Source of the DNA: an uncultured Helicobacteraceae bacterium
Lineage (GTDB): Bacteria; Campylobacterota; Campylobacteria; Campylobacterales; Helicobacteraceae
DNA length: 64,000 nt
Assembly (NCBI GenBank): GCA_910578285.1
Contig: CAJTQL010000007.1
Location: 1 to 64,000 of the forward strand
Direction of reading: 5' to 3'
Position numbers and translations under genes: made by a program. This document shows positions 33,363 to 42,665 of this stretch, piece by piece. The number at the start of each line of letters is the position of its first letter. Position 1 is the stretch's first letter. The notes under the pieces were generated by a model. That model did not search any database. It was not told the DNA's origin and was given only the letters and a program-made list of their open reading frames with translations.

Positions 33363-34349
33363 ATGCGAGAGACATTCCATAATACGCGCACAGGGCGGCT
33401 TGATTCCGTCCTTGCTGCGCTGCTTGGCACGAGCCGCAATCAAGCGGCGCAATTGCTCAAAGCGGGCGCTGTTACGGTGAATGGAATCGCGCGCAACGCG
33501 TCTTGGAAGCTTTGTGGCGGTGAGATGTTGCATGTTTGCAATAAGCAAGCAGAAGAGCAGCAAACGCAAGAAGTCGCGTTTGATGTGCCGATTCTCTATG
33601 AGGACGATTGCCTGCTTGTGCTGAATAAGCCGCCTATGCTTGTTGTGCATGGTGCGCCAAGCGTGCGCGAGCCGACACTCTGCGACTGGCTCACCCAAAA
33701 GGGCTATTGCCTTTCGACTCTTGCGGGGGATAATCGGCATGGAATCGTGCACAGGCTCGACAAGCAAACAAGCGGCGCGATTGTGATTGCCAAAGACAAC
33801 GTCACGCATAGCGCATTAAGCGCACAGCTGCAAAGCCGCGAGCTTGGGCGCTATTATCTCGCGATTGTCGATAGGGAATTGCGCGAGGATACGATTTTTG
33901 CATGTGAGATGGCACGTTCAAACCACAATCGACTCAAAATGGGCAAAGTGTTGCAAGGCAAGGGGCGCTTTTCACAAAGTTTGTTTGCCAACCTCATGCC
34001 CTCGTTGCGTGGCGATTCTGCGCTTGTTGCCGCCAAGCTCAAAACGGGGCGCACGCATCAGATTCGCTGTCATCTCGAGAATCTTGGGCGGCATATTTTG
34101 GGCGATAGGCTCTATGGCTATCGTGGGAACTATGAGGGCAGAATCATGCTGCATGCCTATATGCTCTATCTCATACACCCAAAAACACAAGAAAGTTTGA
34201 TTCTTAAAGCGCCTCTTTTCTTAGATATGTTAAGATACCTTTCGCAAAATTATGATAGGGAGAGGATAGATGAGGTCTTGGAGCATGGCTCTATCATTGC
34301 TGCTTTTGGGCTTCTTGATGAAAGGCTGCACGCCTGCAGCACAGAGTGA
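33363..34349 (+). CDS. RluD-family pseudouridine synthase
   Basis: The 328-residue protein has an N-terminal S4 RNA-binding domain (LDSVLAALLGTSRNQAAQLL) and the catalytic HRLDKQTSG loop with the active Asp, then LKTGRTHQIRCHL. It modifies uridines in rRNA, probably 23S; the exact position (RluD or RluC type) cannot be told. Its last 80 nt overlap the following gene. The first gene of a large co-directional block. Confidence 0.9.
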   Translation: MRETFHNTRTGRLDSVLAALLGTSRNQAAQLLKAGAVTVNGIARNASWKLCGGEMLHVCNKQAEEQQTQEVAFDVPILYEDDCLLVLNKPPMLVVHGAPSVREPTLCDWLTQKGYCLSTLAGDNRHGIVHRLDKQTSGAIVIAKDNVTHSALSAQLQSRELGRYYLAIVDRELREDTIFACEMARSNHNRLKMGKVLQGKGRFSQSLFANLMPSLRGDSALVAAKLKTGRTHQIRCHLENLGRHILGDRLYGYRGNYEGRIMLHAYMLYLIHPKTQESLILKAPLFLDMLRYLSQNYDRERIDEVLEHGSIIAAFGLLDERLHACSTE

Positions 34350-35487
34350 TTTGACTTTGCCTGAAATGGGCGAGGTGCAATATTTGGTTGATATTGATAG
34401 TGTTGCGTTTGAATGGAAGAGTTTTGCAGAGCGCCCTGAAGTTTCGGGCTACAATATCTATCGCAAGACGCTTGCAGAACAAAGCTATGCCCTCATTGAT
34501 TCGCTCAATTCGCGCTTTACGACACATTATGTCGATTCGCCTCTTGCACCCAGCACGACCTATCTCTATCGCTTTGCCACAAAAAATGCAAATGGCGCGG
34601 CAGGCGTTGCGACACAACCTTTGCAAATCACCACACGAGCATTTGTGCCACCCACGCATGTCCAAGCTGTGGGCAACTATCCGCGCAAAATCAAGATTTT
34701 GTGGCGTCCCCACAAAGATTTGCGCACACTTGGATATATCATTCAACGTGCAGAGGGCAAAGACTTTGTTGAAGTCGCGCGCATTGCCAATCGCTTGCAA
34801 GTTGAATACTTGGACACAAATCTCAAAGATTCGACAGAATATTTCTATCGCGTGTTTGCCTTCACGGCGAGCGATATTCGCAGCGCGCCATCTCCTGTCG
34901 TGAGTGCGCGCACCAAGCCCATTCCTGCTATGCCGCAAGGTGTATTTGCCTCGTTTGATTTGCCCAAAATGGTAACGATTCGCTGGCAGAAGAGCCCACA
35001 AAATGACATCGCAAGCTATGAAGTCTCGCGCACGATTCTAGGCGGAATCAGCAGCGAGGTGCTTGCAAATGTCGCCGCAACAGAGACGAGCTACACCGAC
35101 AAAAGTGAGATTGATGGCGTGCGGTATGGCTATTATGTTGTTGCAATCGACAAGGACGGATTGCGCAGCGAGAGGCAGAAAAGCCCGATTGAAGGTGGCA
35201 CTCTCGCCGCGCCCGCCGCACCGACAATCCAAAGCATTGGTACAGAAAAGGGCTCGGTGATTTTACGTTGGACTGGGGATTCTCGAAGTGTGCAATACAC
35301 AATCAACAAGCAGCAGAGCAGTTTTTTTGGTAAAAAGGAACGCTATATCTCCATTCCCTATACCTATTTCTATGACCACGAAGTCGCGCCGGGCGAACAA
35401 TATCTCTACAATGTGATTGCGATTGACAAATTTGGACTGCAAAGCTCGCCGAGCGAAACGGTGAGTGTTACACTCGAGGGTCGCTAA
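34270..35487 (+). CDS. Fibronectin type III lipoprotein
   Basis: The 405-residue product begins MRSWSMALSLLLLGFLMKGC, a lipoprotein signal with an imperfect lipobox. The mature part has three to four fibronectin type III modules, seen by repeats such as VSGYNIYRKT, LGYIIQRAEG, SYEVSRTILG and the YxYRVFA/YLYNVIA strands. The family counterpart in H. pylori is HP0746. Surface or periplasmic ligand binding is likely. The start lies inside rluD, 80 nt from its end, and has AGGGAGAGG ahead. Confidence 0.85.
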   Translation: MRSWSMALSLLLLGFLMKGCTPAAQSDLTLPEMGEVQYLVDIDSVAFEWKSFAERPEVSGYNIYRKTLAEQSYALIDSLNSRFTTHYVDSPLAPSTTYLYRFATKNANGAAGVATQPLQITTRAFVPPTHVQAVGNYPRKIKILWRPHKDLRTLGYIIQRAEGKDFVEVARIANRLQVEYLDTNLKDSTEYFYRVFAFTASDIRSAPSPVVSARTKPIPAMPQGVFASFDLPKMVTIRWQKSPQNDIASYEVSRTILGGISSEVLANVAATETSYTDKSEIDGVRYGYYVVAIDKDGLRSERQKSPIEGGTLAAPAAPTIQSIGTEKGSVILRWTGDSRSVQYTINKQQSSFFGKKERYISIPYTYFYDHEVAPGEQYLYNVIAIDKFGLQSSPSETVSVTLEGR

Positions 35488-36653
35488 TGCCACATTTGCT
35501 GCTTTCAGATTTGCCCAAAATGTCCTACCCTTTCACACAAGGAGATTATACCTTTCTTACTTGCCTTGCCAATGTTTCTGATTGTTCGCAGCTTTTGTGG
35601 GTGCGATTCCATGACATCGACTTTTTTCTCATCGCCTATCGCAAGGATTGCAAGATTGTCCTAAAGGCGCACAAGCAGACCGCCCCGACATTAACAAGCA
35701 TTGTGCAAGGGGCTTTGGCAGTGTGTCGGCATGCATTTTGTGATTCTGTGCTTGCCGACAACCTCTCAACGCGTGCGCCAAAAAGCATGCAGAGTTCTCG
35801 TCTGCTCGATGTGCACGAGCTTTGCGCACTTGTTGCAAAGAATCTGGGCAGAGACATACGGCTTGAGATTGGCTTTGGAAGTGGGCGCAGAATCCTCAAT
35901 CTCGCCGCAAACAATCCCGACACTCTCTGCATAGGTGTTGAGATTCATCGCCCCTCAATCGAGCAGGTGTTGCGGCAAATGGAATTGCAGAATCTGCACA
36001 ATCTTTGGATTGTCAAGGCAGATGCGCGCTCACTGCTCGAATGCTTGCCAAGCAATTGCCTTAGCGAAATCGCGTTGCATTTTCCGATTCCATGGGCAAA
36101 ACGTCATCGCCGTGTTTTGACACAAAACTCTTGCGAGCAGGTTGGGCGCGTTTTGCAAAAGGGAGGCAAACTCCATTTGCGCACCGATGATGAGGATTAT
36201 TTTCGCGAGAGTCTCGAGTTTTTTTTGCAGCTGCCAAACTGCCATTGTGAGATTGGCAAGAATCGTGCTCTTGATGTTGTGAGCAAATATGAGTCGCGCT
36301 GGCTACGATTGCAAAAACAGATTTGGGATTTGCTTTTTGAATGCGAGCAAGAATGCGCGCAACAAAACGAGGCATATTTTGGCTTTACGACAAATGATGT
36401 CGCATATCTTGTGCAGCTCTTTAGCTCGGACTTTGTGCCTAGCAGGCATTGTAGAGATGGCGTTTTGCTTGCCATTACAGCACTCTATCGTGCAGAATCT
36501 GTTCTCGTGCTCTCACTTTGTCTTGGCAATGTTGCCTATCCGCAGACGGTGTTTTTGGTCATCGATGGCACAAAAGCATTCTATTGTCCTGTGTTGTTAC
36601 CGATTCAATCCAATCTTTTGGCGCACGAATGGCTTAAGGGGGCAAGACAATGA
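35487..36653 (+). CDS. trmB: tRNA (guanine-N7)-methyltransferase TrmB
   Basis: TrmB makes m7G46 in the variable loop of tRNAs. The 388-residue protein has an N-terminal extension of about 120 residues before the SAM site LEIGFGSGRRILNLA. The ALHFPIPWAKRHRRVL segment is the PWxKxRH signature. The C-terminal part is also longer than in E. coli TrmB (239 residues), as is usual in Helicobacter. The start overlaps the FN3 gene (TAATG). Confidence 0.9.
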   Translation: MPHLLLSDLPKMSYPFTQGDYTFLTCLANVSDCSQLLWVRFHDIDFFLIAYRKDCKIVLKAHKQTAPTLTSIVQGALAVCRHAFCDSVLADNLSTRAPKSMQSSRLLDVHELCALVAKNLGRDIRLEIGFGSGRRILNLAANNPDTLCIGVEIHRPSIEQVLRQMELQNLHNLWIVKADARSLLECLPSNCLSEIALHFPIPWAKRHRRVLTQNSCEQVGRVLQKGGKLHLRTDDEDYFRESLEFFLQLPNCHCEIGKNRALDVVSKYESRWLRLQKQIWDLLFECEQECAQQNEAYFGFTTNDVAYLVQLFSSDFVPSRHCRDGVLLAITALYRAESVLVLSLCLGNVAYPQTVFLVIDGTKAFYCPVLLPIQSNLLAHEWLKGARQ

Positions 36654-37336
36654 GCAAAGACGTCATCATTGCAGCAGAGAAATTATTCTTGGGCTATAAG
36701 CGCGAAGAGCCCGTCATCAAAAACGCTTCATTTCAGATTCGCGAAAAAGAGTTTGTGTTTATCAGCGGACCAAGCGGCAGCGGCAAAAGCACATTGTTGC
36801 GTTCGCTTTATGGCGGAATGTCGCTTTATGGCGGCGCGCTAGAGATTCTAGGAATCGATATGCAAAACCCAAACGAACAAGACATCGAGGAGCTGCGGCG
36901 GCATATTGGGATTATTTTTCAAGATTATAAGCTCATCAAAGATTGGAACGTGGAACGCAACATCATGCTTCCCATGATTATCAATGGCTATTCTAAGGAG
37001 CTTTGCCGCTCGCAAACTGCGAAGCTGCTCAACCACATCAAGCTTTCGCATAAGGCGAATAACTATCCGCTTGAGCTAAGTGGTGGTGAGCAGCAGCGCG
37101 TGGCGATGGCACGTGCATTAGCGCACAATCCGATTGTGATTCTTGCCGATGAACCCACAGGCAATCTCGATGACCAATCAAGCGACATCATCTGGAATCT
37201 GCTCAAAGGCGCAAATGAGCAGCTTGGCATTTGTGTGCTTGTGGTTACGCATGCGCATAAGATTCCCAATCTTGGGGTGGGCATGTTGTGTCGTCAGCTC
37301 CATATTGACAAGGGGGGGATTTATGAAGTCTCTTAA
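36650..37336 (+). CDS. ftsE: FtsE ATPase of the FtsEX division ABC complex
   Basis: The 228-residue ABC ATPase has Walker A GPSGSGKSTLL, signature LSGGEQQRVAMARAL and Walker B VILADEPTGNLDD. FtsE with FtsX spans the inner membrane and switches on cell-wall hydrolases at the septum through a partner such as EnvC. ATGA overlap with trmB; the next gene ftsX overlaps by 14 nt. Confidence 0.95.
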   Translation: MSKDVIIAAEKLFLGYKREEPVIKNASFQIREKEFVFISGPSGSGKSTLLRSLYGGMSLYGGALEILGIDMQNPNEQDIEELRRHIGIIFQDYKLIKDWNVERNIMLPMIINGYSKELCRSQTAKLLNHIKLSHKANNYPLELSGGEQQRVAMARALAHNPIVILADEPTGNLDDQSSDIIWNLLKGANEQLGICVLVVTHAHKIPNLGVGMLCRQLHIDKGGIYEVS

Positions 37337-38144
37337 GCGGCATTTGTCGCTTATCATTCCGCTACTCGCGATTCTTTTTAGTCTGCAAGCAGTGCTAAGT
37401 ATCTTGCGAATCCAAGATTCGTATGAGCTGACATTGCGCAACAGCTATTCGATTATCATCGCTGCGGGCAGGGAGCTCAAGAGCGATGAGATTGCGCTTC
37501 GCATAAGCGAGTTTCAATCCCTAGAACCCATCGATGCCGAGAGTGTTATCAACAAGATTCAAGGCGAAGTGAGCGAGGAGAATCTCAATCGCTTAAAGGG
37601 TAATCTGCCGTATTATTATTCGATTATGCTTTCGCAATTCCCCAATCAAGCGCGTCTTGCGCAAATTGCTGATGTGCTCAAAGACATCAAAGATGTCAAG
37701 CGCGTGGAGAGTTTTAGCAAAGCGCATGACCGAATCTATCGCTTATTATTGATTCTCAAAGGCACAATTGTGCTATTTGGAACTATTCTTGGTGTTGTCA
37801 GCGTTTTGTTGATGATCAAACAAGTCGAGATTTGGTATTTTGAGCATAGCGAGCGAATCGAGATTATGATGCTTCTTGGCGCACCAAGTTGGTTGCGCAA
37901 TGGCTTGCTGTTTCGGCTCGCAATGATGGATTCTGTGGTTGCTACGCTCATCGTGAGTTTGGGTAGCCTCTATCTTAGCATGCAAACATTCCTTACAAGC
38001 TTGTTGCATGAAATTGGCGTGAGCGATAGCATCTTTATGCCCGAATTTGACTTCATCATGCTATTGCTTTGCGCACTGCTCATCGCGAATCTCTCGGTGT
38101 TTATCGTGATTGCGAGGATTACCAAAGAAAGGAAAAATGCATGA
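37323..38144 (+). CDS. ftsX: FtsX membrane subunit of the FtsEX complex
   Basis: The 273-residue protein has an N-terminal transmembrane helix, a periplasmic domain (about 40-150) that would contact a hydrolase activator, and three C-terminal helices (LFGTILGVVSVLLMI and others). That is the FtsX topology. Start at 37323, inside the ftsE 3' end. Its stop region overlaps the M23-type gene start by 4 nt. Confidence 0.88.
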   Translation: MKSLKRHLSLIIPLLAILFSLQAVLSILRIQDSYELTLRNSYSIIIAAGRELKSDEIALRISEFQSLEPIDAESVINKIQGEVSEENLNRLKGNLPYYYSIMLSQFPNQARLAQIADVLKDIKDVKRVESFSKAHDRIYRLLLILKGTIVLFGTILGVVSVLLMIKQVEIWYFEHSERIEIMMLLGAPSWLRNGLLFRLAMMDSVVATLIVSLGSLYLSMQTFLTSLLHEIGVSDSIFMPEFDFIMLLLCALLIANLSVFIVIARITKERKNA

Positions 38145-39370
38145 GGCTCGCTTGGTTTTTGATTCTCTTTGCGCTGCTGTTTGCACAGAATTTTGACAAA
38201 GAGATTGAGAAAACTTCGCAAGGACTAAGCGAACGTTTGCAGCGCGAAAAAGCATTGAACAATCGCCTCGAAGAGCTTGGCAATGAAGTTGAGAAATACA
38301 ACAAACAGATTCAAGATTTGGATAAAAAGATTTCGACTTCCTCGAATCTCGTGGCGCGCAACAAAACGCTTGTGAAACAAAGGGTCGAGGAACTTGGCAA
38401 GCTCGACAAGGAACATATCGCCTTGCAATCGCAACGTGAGGGAATCGAAAGCGAGCTTGTGCGCTATCTCTCTGAAGAGCTCGCGTTTGTCATTTTGCTT
38501 GAGGAATATAGCCTAAGCTCGCCTGAAGAGATGATTCAGCAAGATATTTTTAGTGTGCTTAGTGCGGATTCAAAGCAGAAAATCAACACACTCACAGAGC
38601 AACAGAATCAGATTTTGAACCAAATCAAGCAGGTCGAGGACAAGATTGTTGCAATCAAGGATTTGATAGAAACAGAGAACAATCGTCAAAAGGGGCTCGA
38701 TGATGCACGCAAGAAACACAAAGAAGCTTTGATTGGGTTGAGCAGCCAGCTCAAGCGCTATAATAGTGAACTCAACAAAATTTTGCAAGAACGCGAGAAT
38801 CTGCAGCGGCTGCTTGAGACATTGAATATCAAAAAACAAGAGGAACGCGAGAAGAATGCGCGCCAAAAGGAACGCGAACTTGCACAAAAGAATATGTCGC
38901 AATCCTCACAAACGAACAGTATTCAAAAGATTGATGTGCGGCAGGTGGGTAGCTCATATCATAATGTACGTACAACGAAATATACGGGCACAAAAACGAT
39001 TGCGCCACTTGATAAGTATAAAATCGAGCGCAAATTTGGACCTTATTATGACCCCATCTACAATCTCCAAACATTCAGCGAATCGGTGACGTTTATCCCG
39101 CTCGAATCGCATGCGAAAGTCAAGAGTGTGCTTGCAGGCGAAGTAATTTTTGCTAAAGAAGTTCCGCTGCTTAAAAAGGTTGTTGTTATCAAGCATGCCA
39201 ACAATCTGCATACAATCTATGCACAGCTTGATGAGATTGCAACAGGCGTGAGCGTGGGCAAGAAGGTTGCGCGCGGCTTTGTGATTGGCAGAGTGGAGAA
39301 TAAGCTCATGCTTGAGGTTACACAGAAGAATCTACATCTTGACCCATTGGAACTGATTAGTGTAAAATAA
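38141..39370 (+). CDS. EnvC-like coiled-coil protein with degenerate LytM domain
   Basis: The 409-residue protein has a signal peptide (MRLAWFLILFALLFA), a long coiled coil (about residues 20-250) and a C-terminal M23/LytM-like domain. The LytM zinc ligands are not recognisable: where active enzymes have HLHFE, this one has NKLMLEV, and the first His/Asp pair is not seen. EnvC and NlpD have the same feature and activate amidases rather than cut peptidoglycan. The gene starts 4 nt inside ftsX, which supports an FtsEX-EnvC type partnership. HP0750 is the positional counterpart. Confidence 0.82.
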   Translation: MRLAWFLILFALLFAQNFDKEIEKTSQGLSERLQREKALNNRLEELGNEVEKYNKQIQDLDKKISTSSNLVARNKTLVKQRVEELGKLDKEHIALQSQREGIESELVRYLSEELAFVILLEEYSLSSPEEMIQQDIFSVLSADSKQKINTLTEQQNQILNQIKQVEDKIVAIKDLIETENNRQKGLDDARKKHKEALIGLSSQLKRYNSELNKILQERENLQRLLETLNIKKQEEREKNARQKERELAQKNMSQSSQTNSIQKIDVRQVGSSYHNVRTTKYTGTKTIAPLDKYKIERKFGPYYDPIYNLQTFSESVTFIPLESHAKVKSVLAGEVIFAKEVPLLKKVVVIKHANNLHTIYAQLDEIATGVSVGKKVARGFVIGRVENKLMLEVTQKNLHLDPLELISVK

Positions 39371-39377
39371 AAAGCAC

Positions 39378-39405
39378 TCAAGTTTTTATGAGCTTATACC
39401 GATTA
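39378..39405 (+). promoter_or_regulatory. Candidate FliA (sigma-28) promoter of flaG
   Basis: TCAAGTTT (39378-39385) and ACCGATTA (39398-39405) resemble the sigma-28 consensus TAAAGTTT and GCCGATAA, with a spacer of 12 rather than 11. It lies 52 nt before flaG. A TATAAT at 39422-39427 could be a sigma-70 alternative. Confidence 0.4.
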
Positions 39406-39421
39406 TAGTAAGGAATTATGT

Positions 39422-39427
39422 TATAAT
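39422..39427 (+). promoter_or_regulatory. Alternative -10 element of flaG
   Basis: TATAAT 30 nt before the flaG ATG, with AAGGAGGA as ribosome site. Competes with the sigma-28 candidate just upstream. Confidence 0.35.
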
Positions 39428-39457
39428 AGCATAATAAACTATCAAGGAGGATAGATT

Positions 39458-39862
39458 ATGGAATCAATCCAAACAACACTCACAACCAACTATGCACCAA
39501 TGCCAGCTGCATCAAGTACCCCCACGCCTAGTGTTCCCAAAATGCCCAACACAACACAATCTCATGACTTGAGTCGTTATGACGAAGAAAATGCGGCAAG
39601 CCCTCAAGGTTTTTTACAAACTGCCGATGTAGAAGACACAGAGGAGAGAATTGCAGAGCTTGTGGATAAGCTCAATGCGGTGTATAATCCGCTCAATTTA
39701 ACCGCATCTTATGGTTATAATGACGATATCAAAGCCATGTATGTCGAAGTGAAAAGAATTGACAATGGTGAGGTTTTGCGTCAGATTCCTAGCCAAGAGG
39801 CAATGCGTTTGATGGTGGCAATTCGCGAGATGCAAAGTGCAATTTTCGACACTGAAGTCTAA
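39458..39862 (+). CDS. flaG: Flagellar protein FlaG
   Basis: The 134-residue protein has a Pro/Thr-rich N-terminus and the FlaG core with the helix TEERIAELVDKLNAVYNPLN and the motif EVLRQIPSQEAMRLM. FlaG limits filament length and in Helicobacter lies ahead of fliD. Strong AAGGAGGA site. Next gene 14 nt later. Confidence 0.92.
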   Translation: MESIQTTLTTNYAPMPAASSTPTPSVPKMPNTTQSHDLSRYDEENAASPQGFLQTADVEDTEERIAELVDKLNAVYNPLNLTASYGYNDDIKAMYVEVKRIDNGEVLRQIPSQEAMRLMVAIREMQSAIFDTEV

Positions 39863-39876
39863 ATTAAGGAGAAATT

Positions 39877-42000
39877 ATGGCAACACAACAAGTAATGGGG
39901 CTTGGAAGCGGCTTCCTTGACAACACACTCTTTGAAAACCTCAAAAAGGTGCAAGAAGAAACGATTATCGAGCCTCTCACCAAAAAAATGCAAACCAATC
40001 TCGATAAGCAAACGAGTCTCACAGAGATTATGGCGCTTGTTGAGCAGCTTAAGACGAATGTAAAAAAATTTGCCGATGCTGATACTTATAATAAGCGTAA
40101 AGCAACCACTACAGGCGATGGAATCACTGCAACGATTAGCACAGGTATCCCTGTGCAAGACATCACCGTTGAAGTACATCAGCTTGCTAAAAACGATTTA
40201 ACACAGCTTGGCAAAAAGTATGAGAGCCGCGATTCGACATTTTCGACAGCCAACACAACACTGAAGTTCAATCATAATGGCAAGGATTATCAAATCGATA
40301 TCAAAGCTGGTGAGACTTTGGCTGATGTTGCACAAAAAATCACAGACACAACGGACGGTGCTGTGATGGGGATTATCATGAAAACAGGGGGTAATGAACC
40401 CTATCAGCTCATGATTCAATCCAAAGACACAGGCGAGGCAAATCGCATTTATTTTGGCAACACCTTGACAAGCTCACTCGTTCGCGGAGGGCAACTGAAT
40501 TCTAACTTTGACCTCACGATTAAGGACGCAAACGGTAATGACAAAACGTTGAATATCGACGTCAAAACCACATCAAGCAGCACAACGCAAAACAACGCAG
40601 CAGCGATTGTCAAAGCGATTGAAGACGCAATGAGCGCCGACCCAGACCTCAAAAGCTTGCTCGATGATGGCACATTCAATCTTGGGCTTGTCAATGACGG
40701 CAAAAGCTTTGTCATCAACGATAGTCGCGGATTGGATTTTAGTATTGCCGAAGGGCAGTTGGGCACGGGTGTTCAACCCACAGGTCTTGATGCGCTCGGT
40801 CTTAAGGCAGGCACAACATCTATTGGCACAGACGACTTTACCGGCAGCACAACCGTCAAGGGCGGTGCTATAGGCGGTGTGGTTACTATTGGTGGTGTGG
40901 AGCTTGACCTTTCGACTATCACGAATGCAAATAACACAGCCGAGCAGAATCTCACTGCAATTGTCAATGCAATTAATAACGCAAATGGTGATGTCCAAGC
41001 AAAGGCTGTTGATGGCAGACTTGTTGTGAATGATACGAGCGGCAATGGCAATGTGCAAATCATTTTCAAGAATACCAACACAAGTCAAGAGAATGCTGAC
41101 ATCATCAGCAAGCTTGGAATCACTGGTGGTTTCCATACGTCTGCGGCAAACTTTTTGGCAGATGCGGGTGTTACGAATGTGCAACGCGCCCAAGACGCAA
41201 AGTTTAGCTGGAATGGAATCGAGATTTCTCGCCCGACCAACACAGTGGATGATGTTGTAAATGGAATCAGTGTGGAGCTCACCAAAGAGCACACAGGTAC
41301 AGACCATTCTGTGCTTCGTATCACTCGCGATGATGATGATATTTTCAAGGGCATTGATGAGTTCGTCAAGACCTATAATGAGTTGATTACCAAGATTGAA
41401 GAAGAGACCCGTTATGACGAAAAAACAAAGGTTAAAGGGAAACTCAACGGCGAAAGTGCAATTACAGGTATTCGCTCGACTCTCAAAAATATTCTCAATT
41501 TCACTGCCGGTTCAAGTAGCGTGAGTATTTCGAGCTATGGCTTTAGCTTCGATGATGATGGCAAACTCAAAATAGATGAGAAGGTTTTGAAGGAAAAATT
41601 CAAAGAAGATCCTGAAATCGCAATTTCGTTTTTCAAGGGTGGCGAGTTCACGGTTGGTGGTTCTGAGATTCCCAAACGTGACGCGAATGGCAATGTGATT
41701 GAAGGAGAATTTGAGCGCATTGGTGGCACAAAGATGGTAATCGATGGGCTATTCACACAATTTTCTGATGCGATCAATAAGATGATTACGGGCTCAACCT
41801 CGACACTCAAGTCGTATGAGCAGAGCCTCAAAGACGACTATAAACGCGTGGAAGAGGACAAGAAGAATCAGCAAGAGCGGCTTGACCAACGTATGGAAGC
41901 AACAAGAAATCGTATGAATGCGTTTGATGCGATGATTAGCAAAATGACTCAAGCGCAGCAAACATTGCAACAGATGATTAATGCATCATCAAAAAGCTAG
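39877..42000 (+). CDS. fliD: Flagellar filament cap FliD
   Basis: FliD caps the filament and places flagellin subunits. The 707-residue protein has the N-terminal motif LGSGFLDNTLFENLKKVQEE, a large variable middle, and a C-terminal coiled coil (LKDDYKRVEEDKKNQQERLDQ) that ends TQAQQTLQQMINASSKS. Helicobacter FliD is about 680-700 residues, so length is normal. AAGGAG precedes the ATG. Confidence 0.95.
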   Translation: MATQQVMGLGSGFLDNTLFENLKKVQEETIIEPLTKKMQTNLDKQTSLTEIMALVEQLKTNVKKFADADTYNKRKATTTGDGITATISTGIPVQDITVEVHQLAKNDLTQLGKKYESRDSTFSTANTTLKFNHNGKDYQIDIKAGETLADVAQKITDTTDGAVMGIIMKTGGNEPYQLMIQSKDTGEANRIYFGNTLTSSLVRGGQLNSNFDLTIKDANGNDKTLNIDVKTTSSSTTQNNAAAIVKAIEDAMSADPDLKSLLDDGTFNLGLVNDGKSFVINDSRGLDFSIAEGQLGTGVQPTGLDALGLKAGTTSIGTDDFTGSTTVKGGAIGGVVTIGGVELDLSTITNANNTAEQNLTAIVNAINNANGDVQAKAVDGRLVVNDTSGNGNVQIIFKNTNTSQENADIISKLGITGGFHTSAANFLADAGVTNVQRAQDAKFSWNGIEISRPTNTVDDVVNGISVELTKEHTGTDHSVLRITRDDDDIFKGIDEFVKTYNELITKIEEETRYDEKTKVKGKLNGESAITGIRSTLKNILNFTAGSSSVSISSYGFSFDDDGKLKIDEKVLKEKFKEDPEIAISFFKGGEFTVGGSEIPKRDANGNVIEGEFERIGGTKMVIDGLFTQFSDAINKMITGSTSTLKSYEQSLKDDYKRVEEDKKNQQERLDQRMEATRNRMNAFDAMISKMTQAQQTLQQMINASSKS

Positions 42001-42025
42001 AAACGAATGACACAAGGAGTGGACA

Positions 42026-42418
42026 ATGCTTAAAGGAAAAAATGCTTATGGTTCATATGCGCAGAGTGCTGTTTCAGTTGAATCTCCCGCAAAGCTGGTT
42101 GAAATGCTCTATGAGGGGATTTTGCGCTTTGCTGTTTCAGCAAAACAAGGAATTGAAGAAGAAGATATCGAGAAAAAAATCCACTTCATCAATCGTATCA
42201 CTGATATTTTTGCCGAGTTGATTAGCTCGCTTGATTATGAAAGAGGAGGGCAGGTTGCCCACTATCTCACAGGGCTCTATACCCACCAAATCAAGCTGCT
42301 CACGCAAGCGAATATCGAAAACGATACAACAAAAATTGATATTGTCATGCGCGTTGTGCGTGGGCTTTTGGAGGCTTGGAGAGAGGTGCATCCCGATGAG
42401 TTGGGCAACGCAGTTTAA
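42026..42418 (+). CDS. fliS: Flagellin chaperone FliS
   Basis: The 130-residue helical protein starts GKNAYGSYAQSAVSVESPAK and has LVEMLYEGILRFA, typical of FliS, which binds the flagellin C-terminus in the cytoplasm to stop early polymerisation. The gene overlaps the next small gene by 23 nt. Confidence 0.93.
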   Translation: MLKGKNAYGSYAQSAVSVESPAKLVEMLYEGILRFAVSAKQGIEEEDIEKKIHFINRITDIFAELISSLDYERGGQVAHYLTGLYTHQIKLLTQANIENDTTKIDIVMRVVRGLLEAWREVHPDELGNAV

Positions 42419-42647
42419 AATTGCCATTGCGGGGAGAGACGCCGCAAAAGTGTTGGAAGCTTTTGAGGCGCTCCCGCCATTGGAACGACTCAGTAAAGAA
42501 GAAGCACAAGAATTGTATGATTATCTGGAACAAAGTGTTGCCATTCTCGGAGAAGCGCGTGAGCACGAAGCAGATGAGATTGCCAAAATGAAGAAAGTCC
42601 GACAATTTCTCAAGACGAATCCCTATGGCGGTGGTAACCCTGTGTAA
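42396..42647 (+). CDS. Small protein after fliS, possible FliT-like partner
   Basis: The 83-residue product (MSWATQFKIAIAGRDAAKVL onward) is predicted helical with charge-rich heptads (LSKEEAQELYDYLEQSVAIL). It corresponds by place to H. pylori HP0754. The GAGAGG site lies before the ATG at 42396, inside fliS. Because it is coupled to fliS, a flagellar chaperone role like FliT is possible, but sequence shows no FliT signature that I can name. Confidence 0.6.
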   Translation: MSWATQFKIAIAGRDAAKVLEAFEALPPLERLSKEEAQELYDYLEQSVAILGEAREHEADEIAKMKKVRQFLKTNPYGGGNPV

Positions 42648-42665
42648 TCATAACAAAGGCAGAGT

